Below, one piece after another: positions 5,797 through 7,203 of a stretch of DNA of 7,203 nucleotides. The notes below the pieces were generated by a model. It did not search any database, was not told the origin of the DNA, and saw only the letters and a list, made by a program, of their open reading frames with translations. The position numbers were made by a program, and so were the translations under genes. Position 1 is the first letter of the stretch, and every line of letters starts with the position of its first letter. This DNA is from Chlamydiota bacterium (GTDB lineage Bacteria > Chlamydiota > Chlamydiia > Chlamydiales > SLFE01): NCBI GenBank assembly GCA_011065065.1, contig JAAKFL010000090.1, positions 1-7,203 of the forward strand. Reading direction: 5' to 3'.

Positions 5797-5868
5797 CAGG
5801 ATAGACAGGATAAGAAAGATGTACAGGATCATTTTATCCTGAACATCCTGATTATCCTGTTTATCCTG
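5797..5868. repeat. Opposed ATCCTGNNN arrays forming a 33-bp imperfect hairpin
   Basis: Right arm 5836-5868 reads as four 9-bp ATCCTGNNN units (ATCCTGAAC, ATCCTGATT, ATCCTGTTT, then ATCCTG). Left arm 5797-5829 is the same array inverted, with its second unit decayed. The arms pair at 28 of 33 positions around a 6-nt loop (CATTTT). The hairpin begins 4 bp after the stop codon of the membrane protein gene and fills most of the 96-bp spacer before the 164-aa gene. It could act as a transcription or mRNA-end barrier, although no T-run follows it in the direction of transcription. Confidence 0.85.
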
Positions 5869-5872
5869 TTTT

Positions 5873-7048
5873 CTATTCTTTGACTTCTTCCGCCTCTTCC
5901 GGAATTTCACTAAACCCAGGAATGTTCGGAATCGATTTCAAAACACTTTCCAATGCTTGAAATTCAACAAGAACGCGATCGAGGTCTGCTAAGATCATTG
6001 GCGATTCGGAAAAAGGGGGAAGCTGAGTTTCAATCATCAATTTCAATTCGCGAAAGGGGTCTGTGAGTAGTGAAATCGGAGTATTTTTATCTTCCTGAAA
6101 GGCCTCTTTGGCAATCCCCTCCATCTGCTCAATCAACCCCACTAAGAAGCCTCCGATGTTGCCCTCTCGTAACTCAGTTTGTTCCAAGGTGGTTCTAGCA
6201 ACTTCGTAAAGAATAATCGAACTATTAATCGACACTTCCTTCAACTCATTTTCACGTGCCGTCCGAAAAAAGGACTCTAGAAAATGAAGCGGGAGACTGG
6301 TCAAGGTAGGATCAAAATGAGCCACGGCCATCGCTAGTTTTGACGTACTCAACACAATCTGATTGGCAAGAGGTTCAATATGATCCTCTGCTGCGATATC
6401 AAAAATCATCTTAAAACGATGAAGAAGAAACCCTAATGTATAATTAACGCTTGCCGAAACATCTTCGGTTTCTTTGCTTTTGGCTTCTAAGTAATTTTCT
6501 GCAAGGGTCTCCAATTTGGTAATAGTTTCTATGGCGAGAGGAAGGCTTCTCTGATAAACAGCTTTCATGCTGATCTCTCCCAGTCCATCAATAGTGGTAC
6601 AGAGTTCTTTGAGATTTTTTTCTGAAAAATACCCTTTGCCATTTTCAAGAAATGTCTGAGTCAGTTGAAGGGGATCAGCATAACCTGTGATGCGATAAGT
6701 GAAAAGATAAATGGCATCAATGGCAAGCCCTAACCAAACCGCCCAAATGACGAAAAGCCAATCAGAACTAAACACCGCCACAAAAAATGAAAAAATTGCA
6801 AAGGTCACCCAAACTATGGTGTACAGAACAAGTTTCCAATCACGTCTGGCAAAACGAAGAGCTTGTGAAGATGTTTCAACACTGGCAGCTTGCAAGGGCA
6901 ACAAGGTTAACCCTTTGATCAAAGGTGTCATCAAAAGAAATATAGCTCCCACAACCAAAGCCATGATGGGAAGAAAACCCAAAGTTGTCGAGGCTTGAAA
7001 AAACAGCGTAAAAATGACGACAAAGAATATCGAGAAAAGTGTAGCCAT
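5873..7048 (-). CDS. Membrane protein with four N-terminal TM segments and a helical cytoplasmic domain, unknown function
   Basis: A 391-residue protein I cannot place in a family. The first 120 residues hold four hydrophobic segments in two hairpins: about 4-18, 22-44, 72-94 and 97-118. They are separated by a basic loop (ALRFARRDWK, 63-72) that by the positive-inside rule should face the cytoplasm. The remaining ~270 residues lack membrane segments and look almost wholly alpha-helical, with many Leu/Glu/Lys-rich stretches and no catalytic motif I recognise. The end is strongly acidic (EIPEEAEEVKE). This suggests an inner-membrane scaffold or regulator with a helical cytosolic domain (inference). 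The start ATG at 7048 has GAGG only 2 nt upstream, an unusually short spacing. It lies 32 bp downstream of a probable pseudouridine synthase gene and is followed by a long hairpin. Confidence 0.8.
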   Translation of the reverse strand: MATLFSIFFVVIFTLFFQASTTLGFLPIMALVVGAIFLLMTPLIKGLTLLPLQAASVETSSQALRFARRDWKLVLYTIVWVTFAIFSFFVAVFSSDWLFVIWAVWLGLAIDAIYLFTYRITGYADPLQLTQTFLENGKGYFSEKNLKELCTTIDGLGEISMKAVYQRSLPLAIETITKLETLAENYLEAKSKETEDVSASVNYTLGFLLHRFKMIFDIAAEDHIEPLANQIVLSTSKLAMAVAHFDPTLTSLPLHFLESFFRTARENELKEVSINSSIILYEVARTTLEQTELREGNIGGFLVGLIEQMEGIAKEAFQEDKNTPISLLTDPFRELKLMIETQLPPFSESPMILADLDRVLVEFQALESVLKSIPNIPGFSEIPEEAEEVKE

Positions 7049-7080
7049 AACCTCATCATAAGCGATTTGGTCAGAGATGA

Positions 7081-7203
7081 CTATAAAAATTGACGAAAAG
7101 CCCTAGGATACTGATTTTCAGAAATTTGGAATGATATCTGTTCTTTTGAAATGGGATGTTCTATTTGGAATTCACAGTGAAATAGGGCAATGCCAGTCTC
7201 CCA
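7081..7203 (-). CDS. C-terminal end of a probable RluA-family pseudouridine synthase (truncated by window edge)
   Basis: An open frame enters from the right edge and gives 40 residues before TAG at 7081-7083. It runs WETGIALFHCEFQIEHPISK and ends YPRAFRQFL. The pattern H-x-x-x-(L/F)-x-(I/F)-x-HP-(I/V)-(T/S), then a hydrophobic strand, then P-x-x-(F/L)-x-x-(L/F)-L at the C-terminus, is typical of RluA-type rRNA/tRNA pseudouridine synthases. Their catalytic Asp would lie outside the window. Only the tail is visible, so the family call is tentative, but the frame is very likely real: it stops 32 bp before the next gene on the same strand and may be co-transcribed with it. Confidence 0.5.
   Translation of the reverse strand, partial: WETGIALFHCEFQIEHPISKEQISFQISENQYPRAFRQFL

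Overview
The window looks like a chromosomal stretch of a Gram-negative, host-associated bacterium. Lipid A (lpxK) and heptose (gmhA) genes imply an outer membrane with lipopolysaccharide. A ribonuclease-inhibitor-type leucine-rich-repeat (LRR) protein and a pair of DAACS-family amino acid transporters fit an intracellular lifestyle. Moderate GC and the gene content make a Chlamydia-related (Parachlamydia/Waddlia/Simkania-like) amoeba symbiont my best guess. This is inference: no marker gene in the window settles the taxon.

Layout. The left edge (1-410, + strand) is the 3' end of an LRR protein gene that begins outside the window. It converges on a small exported protein gene (579-758, - strand) that has a good sigma70-type promoter (793-821). 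Between them lies a compact nested inverted-repeat element (416-560). Everything from 954 to the right edge is on the - strand and is transcribed right to left: the end of a probable RluA-family pseudouridine synthase (7081-7203), an unrecognised four-TM membrane protein (5873-7048), an unrecognised 164-aa protein (5282-5776), gmhA (4643-5215), lpxK (3430-4539), and two tandem DAACS symporters (2192-3433 and 954-2189).

lpxK and the two transporters form a tight operon. lpxK overlaps the first transporter by 4 bp (ATGA), and the second transporter starts 2 bp after the first stops, with its ribosome binding site inside the end of the preceding gene. A candidate promoter for this operon straddles the gmhA stop codon. 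GmhA starts heptose synthesis for the LPS core and LpxK phosphorylates lipid A, so these two belong to one envelope pathway. The transporters have no obvious link to LPS and may simply be co-transcribed.

Two kinds of non-coding repeat stand out. One is the GTCCTTCCAGGACT element with a nested CCTAGGGT hairpin at 416-560. The other is a 9-bp-periodic ATCCTGNNN repeat, present as four units at 894-929 and as two opposed four-unit arrays at 5797-5868 that fold into a long hairpin. No complete mobile element, CRISPR array, tRNA or rRNA was seen. No new multi-gene system is evident. The best leads are the two repeat families and the unusual ligand residues of the paired transporters.
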